Shown here in pieces: positions 1-8,446 of a stretch of 18,029 nt of DNA. Origin of the DNA: JAAYBY01 sp964465385. Its GTDB lineage: Bacteria; Bacillota; Clostridia; Saccharofermentanales; UBA5734. Positions within the stretch are counted from its first letter, which is position 1. The number at the start of each line of letters is the position of its first letter. The stretch spans positions 1-18,029 of the forward strand of contig CAYXIM010000034.1 in assembly GCA_964465385.1 (NCBI GenBank), in the 5' to 3' direction. The notes beneath the pieces were generated by a model. The model was not told the DNA's origin. It saw only the letters and a program-made list of their open reading frames with translations, and did no database searches. Both the position numbers and the translations under genes were made by a program.

Positions 1-1308
1 TGCGTCCTGGTCTTTGGTCAGCTCATCAATGGCATCCAGATAAGCTCGGATGGATGGGTACTGAGGTTTGGCGGAACGCACCACCTGCACGGCCAGCGCC
101 GCCTGGTCGCGCAAAAGGGCATCCAGCATCAGCAGCTGGGCTTTTGCAGCGTTGACACAGGCACGTTCTCTGTCCTCAATCCGGTAGTCGTCACCGTGTC
201 CTGTTCCTGCTGCACCAGCCGCATAGGGATGGATCGCAGGCATGACACAGGCCACGTCTCCCATGTCGGTCGAGCCCGTACCCCATTGATCGGTAAAGCG
301 CACCCGCTCCGGCCCTGCCAGAGCTTCCATGCAGTCTTTAGCCACTTGCATTAAAAGCGGGTCATTGTGAAGCGGCGCATAACCGGGCCGGTCCACCAGA
401 TCAACCCGAGCCCCCAGTGCGACCGCACCGCCGGCTAGAGCCCGATTAACCCTGTGGTTGGCCTTTTTAATGGCTTCCAGAGAAGCCCCGCGAACAAAAC
501 TCTCCAGTTTGACTTCGGCCGGGATGATGTTGACCGACAAGCCGCCGGCCGTCATGATGGGATGAACACGGATGTGGTCCTCGTCTTGGAAGGTTTCACG
601 GATGGCGTTGATGGCTTGCATGCCGGTTTGAGCAGCGTAAAGGGCATTGATCCCCAGGTGTGGCGAGCCACCTGCGTGCGAAGCAAGCCCCCGGTAGGTG
701 ACTTGCTTGGCCAGGCAACCGTTGGTTCCCTGCTTGCACAAGAAATCGGCTGTGTCATCGGCGGCTGTGTGGATCATAAACGCACAGTCTACATCATCCA
801 GGTAGCCACGATGCATAAATTCAGTTTTACCACCGTAGTAGCGAATGGTGCCCTTCTGACGTAAAGATTCACGCCATTCGATCTCAATCAGTTCTTCCGC
901 CGGGACAGCCATGAGGCGGATGGAGCCTGACAGCTCTTCGAGTACCTGAGGCTGTTTCAAGGCGGCAGCCAGTCCGATCCAGGCTGCACACTGCGCATGG
1001 TGGCCACAGGCATGTGCCTTGCCATCAGTAGCCTGGTGGTGGTTTGGGGCAGCCAGGGCATCCAGTTCACAGAAAACCAACACTTTGGGGCCAGGTCTGC
1101 CGGTGTCCAGATCAGCATAAAAACCAGGGATATCGCCCGCGCGAATCAGTTGATAGCCCAGGTCAGTCATTTTTTCTTCCAGGTAGGCTGAGGTTTTCCA
1201 TTCCTGAAAGCCCGTTTCCGGATGTTGCCAAATGTAGGCTTCAGCATCATAAATAAGGCGCTTAAAAGCATCGATCGTTTGGGCCAATAATGTTTGTCTC
1301 GGGTTCAT
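1..1308 (-). CDS. M20D family (AbgB-like) amidohydrolase, 3' end outside the window
   Basis: This is a cytoplasmic metal-dependent amidohydrolase of the M20D group, related to p-aminobenzoyl-glutamate hydrolase AbgB and N-acyl amino acid amidohydrolases, which cleave an amide bond next to an amino acid. The frame is open from the ATG at 1308 to the window edge (436 codons), so the protein is C-terminally partial here. Visible family marks are CELDAL near residues 80-85, the metal-binding HACGHH near 99-104, PAEE near 136-139, and a SHAGGSPHLGINAL stretch typical of the lid domain. Many M20D members have Asp where the last His of HACGHH stands. There is no signal peptide. The start follows an AAAGGAAAG ribosome binding site. 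The gene lies 17 bp after the PHP-type metallohydrolase and is probably cotranscribed with it. The physiological substrate is unknown. Confidence 0.88.
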   Translation of the reverse strand, partial: MNPRQTLLAQTIDAFKRLIYDAEAYIWQHPETGFQEWKTSAYLEEKMTDLGYQLIRAGDIPGFYADLDTGRPGPKVLVFCELDALAAPNHHQATDGKAHACGHHAQCAAWIGLAAALKQPQVLEELSGSIRLMAVPAEELIEIEWRESLRQKGTIRYYGGKTEFMHRGYLDDVDCAFMIHTAADDTADFLCKQGTNGCLAKQVTYRGLASHAGGSPHLGINALYAAQTGMQAINAIRETFQDEDHIRVHPIMTAGGLSVNIIPAEVKLESFVRGASLEAIKKANHRVNRALAGGAVALGARVDLVDRPGYAPLHNDPLLMQVAKDCMEALAGPERVRFTDQWGTGSTDMGDVACVMPAIHPYAAGAAGTGHGDDYRIEDRERACVNAAKAQLLMLDALLRDQAALAVQVVRSAKPQYPSIRAYLDAIDELTKDQDA

Positions 1309-1325
1309 AGTCTTTCCTTTCAGCA

Positions 1326-3638
1326 TCAAATCGATTGCGTTTGGACCCAGATGGGTGTGCTCCACGCAAACGGGCCGTCCACACGGGCGAAATTAAAGGG
1401 GTACTGACCTGACCGGACAAATGGACCGGAGTAGGCATCGGGATCGGCATCTGCTTCGTTAAAAGAGGGGTCGCCGATCAGCTTGACACGCACATAGTAA
1501 TAGGCAAGCCCAGTTTCTGCCTGGTCTGACAGCTTATCAAAGAGCCGGTTCCCAGGTTGTTCGTAGCGTCGCAGGACCTGATCCCCCCGAATCAGTTCAA
1601 CAAATTCGATTGGACGTTCCGCTTCAACTGCAAGGGTCAGCAGGCGATCTTTACCGGTTTCCAAAGGTTCAGGTCCATTGGAAAAACGTTGGTCAACCTG
1701 AAAATCAATGGCTGTCCGGTTACCTTGAGATGCGATGGTGCGCCCCTTGCGATAACCTTCAAAAAGGGCCTCCGGGTCCAGCGAAGTTGCATAAATCCCT
1801 GTCAAGGCACCGCCCAGACCAGGCAAAGCCCGGTGCGTATCGCTGGAACCCACAAAGGTCATCCGGTCACCAGCCTTCAACCTCTTCTTTATTTCATTTT
1901 TTTCTTCCATGCTGATGCGCCAGGACGAACAAATCTCCACCAGGCGATCGACCGGATGATCGATCTGGCGAAAAGTGGGGTGATGCGCCACCAGCAGGCC
2001 GCCATCTTCCGACACCAGAGGGGCCAGTTCTTCAAGTGTCCTGCTGCCTTGGTCGGTTCTGCCATAAAAACCACCCTGGCGCGGATAGAGGACATAACGG
2101 TGGTTGAAGTTTGGTGACAACCCCGCTTCATGGTAGGTAAACTCATAGCCCGGTAGCAGCACAAAGTGCCCGGGAACCGTATAATGGGCCGCCAGGGCCA
2201 AAACCCTTTGCCATTCCAGAGGCATCATGCCAGCATAGGGGTAGTAATCGTTATCGATCAGGCACATAAAATCCAGTCGGGCCACATCTCGCCCCAACTG
2301 AACCAAGAGATCCGGCTCTCCTTCAGCATCCGGACACAGCCTGGAATGGACATGGGTGTCTCCCCAGAAAAGCTGAAGCTCTTCACCTGCCAGTTGTTTT
2401 TGATAGGGTGGCAAAACCGGCTTGGGGGCCGCCCAGGGTTTCCATCTGCCACTTCTCTCCTGGGCTTGATAAGGAAGCTGATCTTGCAGGTGGATCCGGC
2501 CTGTGACCAGCTGCGGTTCACGCGTCAGATCTGCGCTGTCCACCCAAGCCAGAGCCAGGTCACCAGGCTGGTCTGAAACGACTGAATAATTGATCCCCCC
2601 CTCGTGAAGGATGACAGGCTCGTGCCACCCCCCCTTGGTGCGTTTTTGGCCCATCAGGCGACCAACATGCTCCCAGCTGATGCCTGGCAGATCTGCCTGA
2701 GCCAGATCTGTTTCAGGACATCCTTCCCAGAGTAGCCACAGGTCTTCCTGGTCGAAAAGCAGCTGGCAGCGTCTGCGGATGCCAAAGTAAGGCGTATAGA
2801 GACGTTCCCCTAACAGGCCGTCGTTGATCGAGGCCACACGCTTGAGGCCGGAGAACGCCTGACCCTCCCAGCTGCAGACCGCAAGACCGGTATCGTGTTC
2901 GGCAATGCCCAGATCCGGGTCATGGACCAGATGCTGGGCCACGCAGGCAAGGACATAGTGATCACCAGCGGCGGTGCAAGCCGGCGCATAGAACCAGTCT
3001 CGGTCGTTTTCAAAAGAACGTTCTTCAAGCACATTCAAGTCATCGGATAAAAACAGGCAGGTCAGGCCCTGACCTGCTTCACGGGTTCGATCAAACGCAA
3101 GCATCCAGTGTTCACCCTTGGCAAGAGCTGGCCGAAAGCAATCCCCTTCCGAGGACTGGACCGTCTGCGGACTGCCCCATTGGCCTCCTTGGTAGCGGAC
3201 ATAACGCACCCGGAAAACCTGGTCCATCTGCTCGACCCAGGCCAGCAAAACAACCCCCTGGTCACAGTGGATGGCGGGCTGCATCAGCAAGGCTTTGCCA
3301 GCTTCATGGATAAAAACATCCTGGCACTGGCCTTGGTGACAAAAGGAAACCACCAGCTCCCATTGTCCCGTATAACGAATAAAGGCCAGCCAGTGGCCTA
3401 CCTCATCAGCAGCCAGGGCTGGGGAAGCCCCGCCCGGGGCAGCCTCAAATGCTTGCTCGCCAGCTTGGAGGCGCACGAGTCTTCGTCCGGACCATTGACC
3501 TGAAAGGGCTGCACATAGACAGCCACCGCTATCAACACCAACAGCTGTAGCCCGTTCCAGCTTGGTGACATCTTGTTGGGGATAGTGGCAGAAGGGTTGG
3601 ATGTCTTTTTTGAAGTCTTCAAATTCAGTCGGTTTCAT
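1326..3638 (-). CDS. PHP/DUF3604-type metallohydrolase with long N-terminal propeller-like region
   Basis: The protein has 770 residues and no signal peptide. The C-terminal half carries a PHP/DUF3604-like metal-dependent hydrolase domain: GDTHVH at 426-431, a Glu in GYEF (499), AHHPTF at 551-556 and SSDTH at 598-602, which are the expected metal ligands of this fold. The first ~415 residues show repeated blocks with Trp/Phe-rich strands and Ala-Trp or Ala-Phe ends (LAFIR, LLAWVE, LAFDR, LALAWVD), suggesting a beta-propeller; this is inferred from the pattern. The start at 3638 was chosen because AGGAGGA sits 7 bases upstream; an in-frame start at 3689 has no comparable site. It heads a two-gene operon with the M20D amidohydrolase and is divergent from the URO-D-family gene. 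The family is poorly characterised and may hydrolyse phosphoesters or other bonds, so no reaction is assigned. Confidence 0.8.
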   Translation of the reverse strand: MKPTEFEDFKKDIQPFCHYPQQDVTKLERATAVGVDSGGCLCAALSGQWSGRRLVRLQAGEQAFEAAPGGASPALAADEVGHWLAFIRYTGQWELVVSFCHQGQCQDVFIHEAGKALLMQPAIHCDQGVVLLAWVEQMDQVFRVRYVRYQGGQWGSPQTVQSSEGDCFRPALAKGEHWMLAFDRTREAGQGLTCLFLSDDLNVLEERSFENDRDWFYAPACTAAGDHYVLACVAQHLVHDPDLGIAEHDTGLAVCSWEGQAFSGLKRVASINDGLLGERLYTPYFGIRRRCQLLFDQEDLWLLWEGCPETDLAQADLPGISWEHVGRLMGQKRTKGGWHEPVILHEGGINYSVVSDQPGDLALAWVDSADLTREPQLVTGRIHLQDQLPYQAQERSGRWKPWAAPKPVLPPYQKQLAGEELQLFWGDTHVHSRLCPDAEGEPDLLVQLGRDVARLDFMCLIDNDYYPYAGMMPLEWQRVLALAAHYTVPGHFVLLPGYEFTYHEAGLSPNFNHRYVLYPRQGGFYGRTDQGSRTLEELAPLVSEDGGLLVAHHPTFRQIDHPVDRLVEICSSWRISMEEKNEIKKRLKAGDRMTFVGSSDTHRALPGLGGALTGIYATSLDPEALFEGYRKGRTIASQGNRTAIDFQVDQRFSNGPEPLETGKDRLLTLAVEAERPIEFVELIRGDQVLRRYEQPGNRLFDKLSDQAETGLAYYYVRVKLIGDPSFNEADADPDAYSGPFVRSGQYPFNFARVDGPFAWSTPIWVQTQSI

Positions 3639-3712
3639 CAATTGTCCTCCTCTGGCGGGTTTGTTAAACTGAGTTAACGGAACAACCATCGGTCCGTGGG
3701 TTGATCGACATA

Positions 3713-3741
3713 ATTGTAACGAAAGGCGTTTGACAAATCAA
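3713..3741 (-). promoter_or_regulatory. Candidate sigma-A promoter for the metallohydrolase operon
   Basis: On the minus strand, TTGATT (plus 3736-3741) and TACAAT (plus 3713-3718) are separated by 17 bases. This gives a transcription start near 3706 and a leader of about 70 nt. The leader DNA carries a short dyad, GTTAA at 3663-3667 and TTAAC at 3674-3678, which could be an operator. On the plus strand CATAAT (3709-3714) overlaps this -10 and could be the -10 of the divergent URO-D-family gene, but it has no good -35. Confidence 0.5.
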
Positions 3742-3764
3742 CGCAAAACAGATTGGAGGCTACC

Positions 3765-4787
3765 ATGCATTCACTCACCCATCGGGAACGCATCAAACGC
3801 TGCTTTGCTTTTCAAGAGGTTGATGTGGCCCCTTTTGACCTGATGGAGGGAACCTCCTGGCCACAGATCGACACCTATTTTCAAAGCAGACATGGCCTGG
3901 CTTCTCAGGAGGCGCTTCTGAATGCCCTGGGCTGTGACGTTCGCTGGGTGTTTGCGCTTTCACCCCACCAGGCTGCAGCGCCAGGCCGGGACCATTTTTC
4001 AGATAACAAAAGCCAGGGTCTGCTTCAAGATATCGACACCATCCATAAGCTGGACCGTCTTTTTCAACCAGATCCGGCCAACCGGATTCTGCCTGACTTT
4101 GACCGTTTTGCGGATCATTATCCCCACCACGCACGGGTTTTCGCTCCCCTGTGGATGCCAACATTTTTCAATTTCTGCATGGATTTTGGCATGGAGCAAG
4201 CCCTGTGCCACCTGTTGCTCGAGCCCGAACTGGTCCAGGCCTACATCGAGCGGCATACCGCCTGCACCCTTGAAGTCCTCAAACGCGCGCTGGATCACGG
4301 AGCCGCCCGATCTTGTGATTTTTACTGGTTGGGTGATGATTTTGCATCGGAAACAAGCCTGATCCTAGACCCGGCCCTGTGGCGAACATTTTTCCGGCCA
4401 GCATTGGAACAGCAGGTCCGCCTGGCCCGCGAAGCAGGGCTTACCGTCCTGTTTCATTCTTGTGGGGCTGTTTCCGACGTCTACGAAGACTTTATAGACA
4501 TGGGGATCCAGGCCCACTGTGGTGTTCAGACCAGTGCTGCGGGTATGGACATCGACCGCCTGGCAGCTGATTTTGGCGGCCGACTGGTGATTTACGGCGG
4601 CGTTGATGCACAAACCACCCTCATCCAGCAAGAGCCTGCAGGCGTTCAGGAGGAGGTTCGCCGCAACCTGGCTGCCTTTGACAGCTGTGGTGGCTACATT
4701 GTCTCCAACTCACACCACACCTTGCCCGACATGCCGCCGGAAAACATCGAAGCCATGGCCCGTGGTGCCGGCCGCTGGACCTTGTGA
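3765..4787 (+). CDS. Uroporphyrinogen decarboxylase (URO-D) family protein, MtaA-like
   Basis: This 340-residue protein belongs to the URO-D superfamily, which includes haem-pathway UroD and cobalamin-linked methyltransferases such as MtaA and CmuA. Supporting segments are HSCG at 231-234, followed by YEDFIDMGIQ, a VQTSAAGMD stretch near 254-262, YGGVDAQTTL near 277-286, and a C-terminal SHHTLPDMPPEN at 316-327. His231 and Cys233 match the HxC zinc-ligand pattern of the methyltransferase branch. The usual second Cys near the C-terminus is not seen; a His-His pair stands there. No other haem gene is nearby, so haem biosynthesis is unlikely. A methyl-transfer or other catabolic role is possible but unproven. 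GGAGG lies 5 bases before the ATG; an in-frame TTG at 3753 overlaps that site and was rejected. Confidence 0.82.
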   Translation: MHSLTHRERIKRCFAFQEVDVAPFDLMEGTSWPQIDTYFQSRHGLASQEALLNALGCDVRWVFALSPHQAAAPGRDHFSDNKSQGLLQDIDTIHKLDRLFQPDPANRILPDFDRFADHYPHHARVFAPLWMPTFFNFCMDFGMEQALCHLLLEPELVQAYIERHTACTLEVLKRALDHGAARSCDFYWLGDDFASETSLILDPALWRTFFRPALEQQVRLAREAGLTVLFHSCGAVSDVYEDFIDMGIQAHCGVQTSAAGMDIDRLAADFGGRLVIYGGVDAQTTLIQQEPAGVQEEVRRNLAAFDSCGGYIVSNSHHTLPDMPPENIEAMARGAGRWTL

Positions 4788-4792
4788 TTCAA

Positions 4793-4821
4793 TTGACAGC
4801 CTTTAGGGTGCATTCTATACT
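4793..4821 (+). promoter_or_regulatory. Consensus sigma-A promoter
   Basis: TTGACA at 4793-4798 and TATACT at 4816-4821 are separated by exactly 17 bases. It begins 6 bases after the stop of the URO-D-family gene and would start transcription near 4828. The amidohydrolase and isomerase-like genes therefore have their own promoter and need not depend on upstream transcription. Confidence 0.75.
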
Positions 4822-4825
4822 GAAC

Positions 4826-4867
4826 CTGTCGGCCTGCTGCCACGGAAGTACCGATAAGCCGTGACAG
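4826..4867 (+). promoter_or_regulatory. Dyad / hairpin at the 5' end of the amidohydrolase transcript
   Basis: CTGTCGGC (4826-4833) can pair with GCC-GT-GACAG (4858-4867), giving 8 pairs with a 2-base bulge. A small inner hairpin CGG-aagta-CCG lies at 4843-4853. The element begins at or just before the predicted transcription start and 72 bases before the start codon. It could be a repressor operator or an RNA 5' stem. No known riboswitch consensus is recognisable. Confidence 0.35.
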
Positions 4868-4938
4868 CAAATGAACCGTTACCCGGCGTGACCACAAGCA
4901 GCATGCCAGGTAAGACGGACACAATGAGGAGTGTTTTT

Positions 4939-5991
4939 ATGAGCTTGTTTCAGGTGACAGAAAACGACAAACGCATTTATGAAGAAGAAATCAAAGATTT
5001 CCTGCCCCCAAAAATGATTGACATCCATACGCATGTCTACAAAAAAGAAAACCAGTCCCAGGCCCCCGTAACCAATAAAAGAACTGTTACCTGGCCTTCG
5101 CTGGTCGCCCCGGACAATCCCCTTGAAGATTTGCAGGAAACCTACCGCCTGTTGTTCCCCGAGCAGGACGTATCAGCCCTTATGTTTGCCAGCCTCAAAC
5201 CCAACGATTCTCAGGAACTGGCCAACCAATACGTCTCTGACAGCGCCAAAGCGAGCGGATGGCCGGCTCTTTATTATTCGATTCCAACAGAAAGCGGCCC
5301 GGAGCTGGAAAAAAATATTCTGGCAGGCGGTTTCTTAGGGGTCAAGAGCTACCTCAACCTCAGCCCCAGATACCTGCCAGAAGCAGAGATCCGTATTTAT
5401 GACTTTTTCCCACATGAGCAGCTGGAGATTCTGGATAAAAACGGCTGGATCGTCATGCTGCATATTCCCAGGCACGGCCGCCTCAAAGACCCGGTTAACA
5501 TCGCACAGATCATTGAAATCACCCAAAAATACCCCAACATCAAGCTCATCATTGCCCACGTCGGCCGTGCCTACTGCCAGGAAGACGTCGGTGAGGCCTT
5601 TGAACAACTGTCGGTGTGCCCCAACTTGCTTTTTGATTTTTGTGCCAACACCAACCAGCAGGTTTTTGAGCAACTGATCAAATCGGTTGGCCCCAAACGC
5701 ATCTTGTTTGGGAGTGACATGCCCATTTTGCGCATGCGCACCCGCCGGATCTGTGAAAACGGAACCTATATCAACCTGGTTCCTCCGGGCCTTTACGGCG
5801 ACCCCAGCCAGGACAGCCACTTGCGGGAGGTGTCCGAAGAGGAAGCCGAAAGCATCACCTTTTTCATGTATGAAGAAATACTGGCCATGAAACGTGCTGC
5901 ACAAGCCTGCGGACTAAGCCGTGAAGATGTGGCAGACATGTTTTATAACAACGCCAAGCAGCTGATCGATGAGGTCCGCCAAGGGCGTTAA
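4939..5991 (+). CDS. Amidohydrolase-2 family TIM-barrel metal-dependent hydrolase
   Basis: This 350-residue cytoplasmic enzyme is of the amidohydrolase_2 (PF04909-like) family, whose members hydrolyse or decarboxylate small carboxylated or cyclic substrates. Metal and catalytic residues are in order: HTH at 30-32, Lys136 in GVKSYL, His175 in MLHIPRHG, His207 in IIAHVGR and Asp260 in LFGSDMP. This is the full canonical set, so the enzyme is probably active. The ATG at 4939 follows AGGAG by 8 bases; an in-frame GTG at 4861 has no ribosome binding site and would start inside the leader dyad. The isomerase-like gene starts 16 bases after the stop, so the two are very likely cotranscribed. The substrate is not predictable. 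Confidence 0.85.
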   Translation: MSLFQVTENDKRIYEEEIKDFLPPKMIDIHTHVYKKENQSQAPVTNKRTVTWPSLVAPDNPLEDLQETYRLLFPEQDVSALMFASLKPNDSQELANQYVSDSAKASGWPALYYSIPTESGPELEKNILAGGFLGVKSYLNLSPRYLPEAEIRIYDFFPHEQLEILDKNGWIVMLHIPRHGRLKDPVNIAQIIEITQKYPNIKLIIAHVGRAYCQEDVGEAFEQLSVCPNLLFDFCANTNQQVFEQLIKSVGPKRILFGSDMPILRMRTRRICENGTYINLVPPGLYGDPSQDSHLREVSEEEAESITFFMYEEILAMKRAAQACGLSREDVADMFYNNAKQLIDEVRQGR

Positions 5992-6007
5992 GGCACAGGA
6001 GGTTGAA

Positions 6008-7390
6008 ATGACAAAGCAAATCAAGGTCGGCCTGTTGCCCCTCTATATTAAACTGTATGACGACAGCGGCACTGACCGCGGGCCCATGCTTCGCTGTATG
6101 GATGCCCTGGTCAAGATGCTGGAAACAGAGGGGATCGATGTTCTGGTGTCCGATGTATGCCGCATCAAGCCTGAGTTTGATGCCGCGGCCCAGCGCTTCA
6201 ACGAGGCCGATGTGGATGTGGTGGTGACCTACCACCTGGCCTATTCTCCTTCTTTGGAATCCATCGACGCCCTGTGTGCCATGAAGGCCCCCATCGTGGT
6301 CTGTGACACCACATTAACCTACAACATGTCTGAGCGGATGGACCCCAGAGACATCTCCCCTAACCATGGCATTCATGGTGTTATGGATATGTGCAACCTG
6401 CTCAAACGTCGGGGAAAGACCTACTTCGTGGAAGCTGGTCACCTGCTTCATTCTGATGTGATCGCCCGTGTAGCCGGCCTGTGCCGTGCTGCAGCAGCAG
6501 CAAAAACCTTCTGCCAGGGACGGATCGGATCAGTCGGCGGTTCTTTTGAGGGTATGGGTGATTTTTACCTGGAGCCCGACACCCTGAAAAAAGACATTGG
6601 TGCCGAGGTCGTTTTCTTTGATTTTGCCCGGGACCATGCGCAGTACCTGTCCCGTGTTCGCGAAGCGGATGTGGATGCTGAGCTGGCCTGGGACCAGGCC
6701 CATTTCACCGTTGAAGTCGCCAACGAAACCAACTACCGCGCGGCAACACGGATGGGGCTGGCTTTGCGCCAATGGGCCCAGGATCAGAAACTGATGGCCT
6801 ACACCGTCAACTTTCTGAAAATGGAAGAAGATAAGATGCCGTTCGTTGAATTGTCCAAAGCCATGATGCGCGGTTTGGGCTATGCGGGTGAAGGCGACAC
6901 CTTGACCGCCGGGCTGGTCGGAGCCCTGCTGTCTGTCTACCCTGGCGTCACCTTTACAGAGACTTTTTGTCCCGACTGGAAAAATAATTTAATCCTCATG
7001 AGCCACATGGGTGAAATGAACCTGAACCTGTCGGCCTACCGGCCCATCTTGTCTGACAAGCCCTTTAACTACACAGCTTCCGGCAACACCGTCAGCGCAA
7101 CCGGCTCGCTCAAGGCTGGATCAGGCACCTTCATCAACCTGGCTCCCATGGACGACAGCTATGTCTTGACCCTGGTGCCGGCTGAGATGGTTGAGCTGGG
7201 CCAGGAAAACGGACCCTATCGTCAAACCGTTGAGGGCTGGATGAAGCCGCCCGTGCCGCTTAATGATTTCCTCAAACGATACAGCGAAGTGGGCGGAACA
7301 CACCACTCTGCTTTTGCCTACAACGTCCCGGTTGAGGAACTGGCCGCCTTTGGCAAGATCATGGGCTTTGACGTCGTGGTGATCGACTAG
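6008..7390 (+). CDS. L-arabinose/L-fucose isomerase-like protein
   Basis: The 460-residue protein resembles the AraA/FucI sugar isomerase fold, which interconverts aldoses and ketoses with a divalent metal. Seen features are an N-terminal Rossmann-like region with VVVTYHLAYSPSLESIDAL near 71-89 and GDTLTAGLVGALL near 296-308. Glu318 (TFTETF) and the HMGE segment with Glu336 align with the two metal-binding glutamates of AraA, and GGTHHS at 429-434 resembles the C-terminal His motif. The AraA segment carrying the third ligand (His350 in E. coli, HLGIGG) has no evident counterpart; FNYTASGN stands in that region. It is therefore probably not a true arabinose isomerase. AGGAGG at 5997-6002 fixes the start at 6008. 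It is the last gene before a strong terminator. Confidence 0.78.
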   Translation: MTKQIKVGLLPLYIKLYDDSGTDRGPMLRCMDALVKMLETEGIDVLVSDVCRIKPEFDAAAQRFNEADVDVVVTYHLAYSPSLESIDALCAMKAPIVVCDTTLTYNMSERMDPRDISPNHGIHGVMDMCNLLKRRGKTYFVEAGHLLHSDVIARVAGLCRAAAAAKTFCQGRIGSVGGSFEGMGDFYLEPDTLKKDIGAEVVFFDFARDHAQYLSRVREADVDAELAWDQAHFTVEVANETNYRAATRMGLALRQWAQDQKLMAYTVNFLKMEEDKMPFVELSKAMMRGLGYAGEGDTLTAGLVGALLSVYPGVTFTETFCPDWKNNLILMSHMGEMNLNLSAYRPILSDKPFNYTASGNTVSATGSLKAGSGTFINLAPMDDSYVLTLVPAEMVELGQENGPYRQTVEGWMKPPVPLNDFLKRYSEVGGTHHSAFAYNVPVEELAAFGKIMGFDVVVID

Positions 7391-7414
7391 AACCCAACCC
7401 GCTAAGTAAACACA

Positions 7415-7448
7415 AACAAACGGACTGCCCTGTGGCAGTCCGTTTGTT
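7415..7448. terminator. Strong bidirectional intrinsic terminator between convergent operons
   Basis: A perfect 15-bp inverted repeat (7415-7429 and 7434-7448) has a CTGT loop. A-rich sequence lies on the left and a T/G-rich tail on the right, so it can work from both sides. It lies 24 bases after the isomerase-like gene stop and 31 bases after the minus-strand NagB-like gene stop. Confidence 0.9.
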
Positions 7449-7479
7449 GTTCGTCCAAGCAACCTGCAACTGGACGGGA

Positions 7480-8433
7480 TCAATACGCAATCAGGTCAAG
7501 CGGTTCGATGGGTCGGGCCATGTCTTCGCTGACATAGATGGTCCCTTTGCTCAACTGATAAATAGAAGCAGGAACCTCTTTGGTGACCGGTCCGTAAAGC
7601 TGCAGCCTGGAGATCATACGCTCCCAAGAGCTGTAACCACCCAGGAAACCAAGGTCGTGACGCTCCAGGTGATCCCGGGCATTGACGATGTCCCGCGGGC
7701 CGATGGAAACAGAATAGGCAGGTGTGTAGGCCAGGTCACCACAGGAACCGAAAGAAGCGCCCAATGAGTTCTGGATGACAGTCAGCCGGTGATTGTCAAC
7801 AAACCGGGCACCCAGGGTCAAAAACTCTTCAAGGGTGTCGGCCTGGAAGGCTTTGGTATGCGGGTCAATAAAAGCTGTATGGCCAACCCAACCGGTGGCT
7901 GAAATCACCAAGTCTGCTCCGCCGTCGCCGGTTTCTTCGATCAAGTCAGAGTAGTGCCCCCAGTTTTCGTTGGTGTAGTAGTGCATCTGCTCCAGAGGCG
8001 GACGCAAGTCAGGATCAAAGGTCATGTAAAATTCATTGAGGAATTTACCGCCCAGTGAGGGGCCATAGGTAATGGGTGCCACGTTGCCGTCCTGATCAGC
8101 CCATTCGTCCATGCAGAAAGCATGGATGTTGCGGCCGCTGACCCGGTAGCGGTTACACATGCTGACAGCAGCCGTATAAATGCTCTTCCAGGAATTGGGG
8201 AAAATAATAACGGTTTTCTTGTCTTCAACATCCGAACGCCAGATCCAGTTGAACAGTTCAATGGCAATGGCGCTGCTGGGGTTGGGGATCACGCGCACCT
8301 TGTAATCCGGACAGGGGTGCGGGTGGTTTTCCATGTCTTCACGTTTGATGCTGCGGCAAAATTCCAACACCTCTTGGTCCTGGACAGGCAGCCAGGCCGG
8401 TGGTGCATAGGCAAAGTCTGTTTGTTGCTTCAT
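7480..8433 (-). CDS. Glucosamine-6-phosphate deaminase (NagB) family protein, copy A
   Basis: The 317-residue protein has the NagB/GPI-deaminase fold (PF01182-like). Classical NagB opens glucosamine-6-phosphate to fructose-6-phosphate and ammonia. MDEW at 108-111 matches the NagB MDEY motif, so the Asp72 equivalent is kept (Asp109). The NagB signature GNDGHIAFNEP appears as GWVGHTAFIDP at 181-191: the His143 equivalent is present (His185), but Asp141 is Val183 and Glu148 is Asp190. This suggests a related ring-opening or isomerase reaction on another substrate rather than plain NagB activity. AAAGGAGGAGA precedes the ATG at 8433; an in-frame upstream start at 8508 would overlap the neighbouring gene. 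It is the last gene of a three-gene minus-strand operon and lies 13 bases after copy B. Confidence 0.8.
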   Translation of the reverse strand: MKQQTDFAYAPPAWLPVQDQEVLEFCRSIKREDMENHPHPCPDYKVRVIPNPSSAIAIELFNWIWRSDVEDKKTVIIFPNSWKSIYTAAVSMCNRYRVSGRNIHAFCMDEWADQDGNVAPITYGPSLGGKFLNEFYMTFDPDLRPPLEQMHYYTNENWGHYSDLIEETGDGGADLVISATGWVGHTAFIDPHTKAFQADTLEEFLTLGARFVDNHRLTVIQNSLGASFGSCGDLAYTPAYSVSIGPRDIVNARDHLERHDLGFLGGYSSWERMISRLQLYGPVTKEVPASIYQLSKGTIYVSEDMARPIEPLDLIAY

Positions 8434-8446
8434 CCTGTCTCCTCCT

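Noticed and set aside
1557..2117. 186-codon plus-strand ORF opposite the PHP-type metallohydrolase
   Set aside because: It is antisense to a conserved catalytic domain and has no motif or ribosome binding site of its own.
3765..4787. Haem-biosynthesis uroporphyrinogen decarboxylase (HemE)
   Set aside because: The HxC motif and C-terminal segment place it in the methyltransferase-like branch, and no other haem gene is near.
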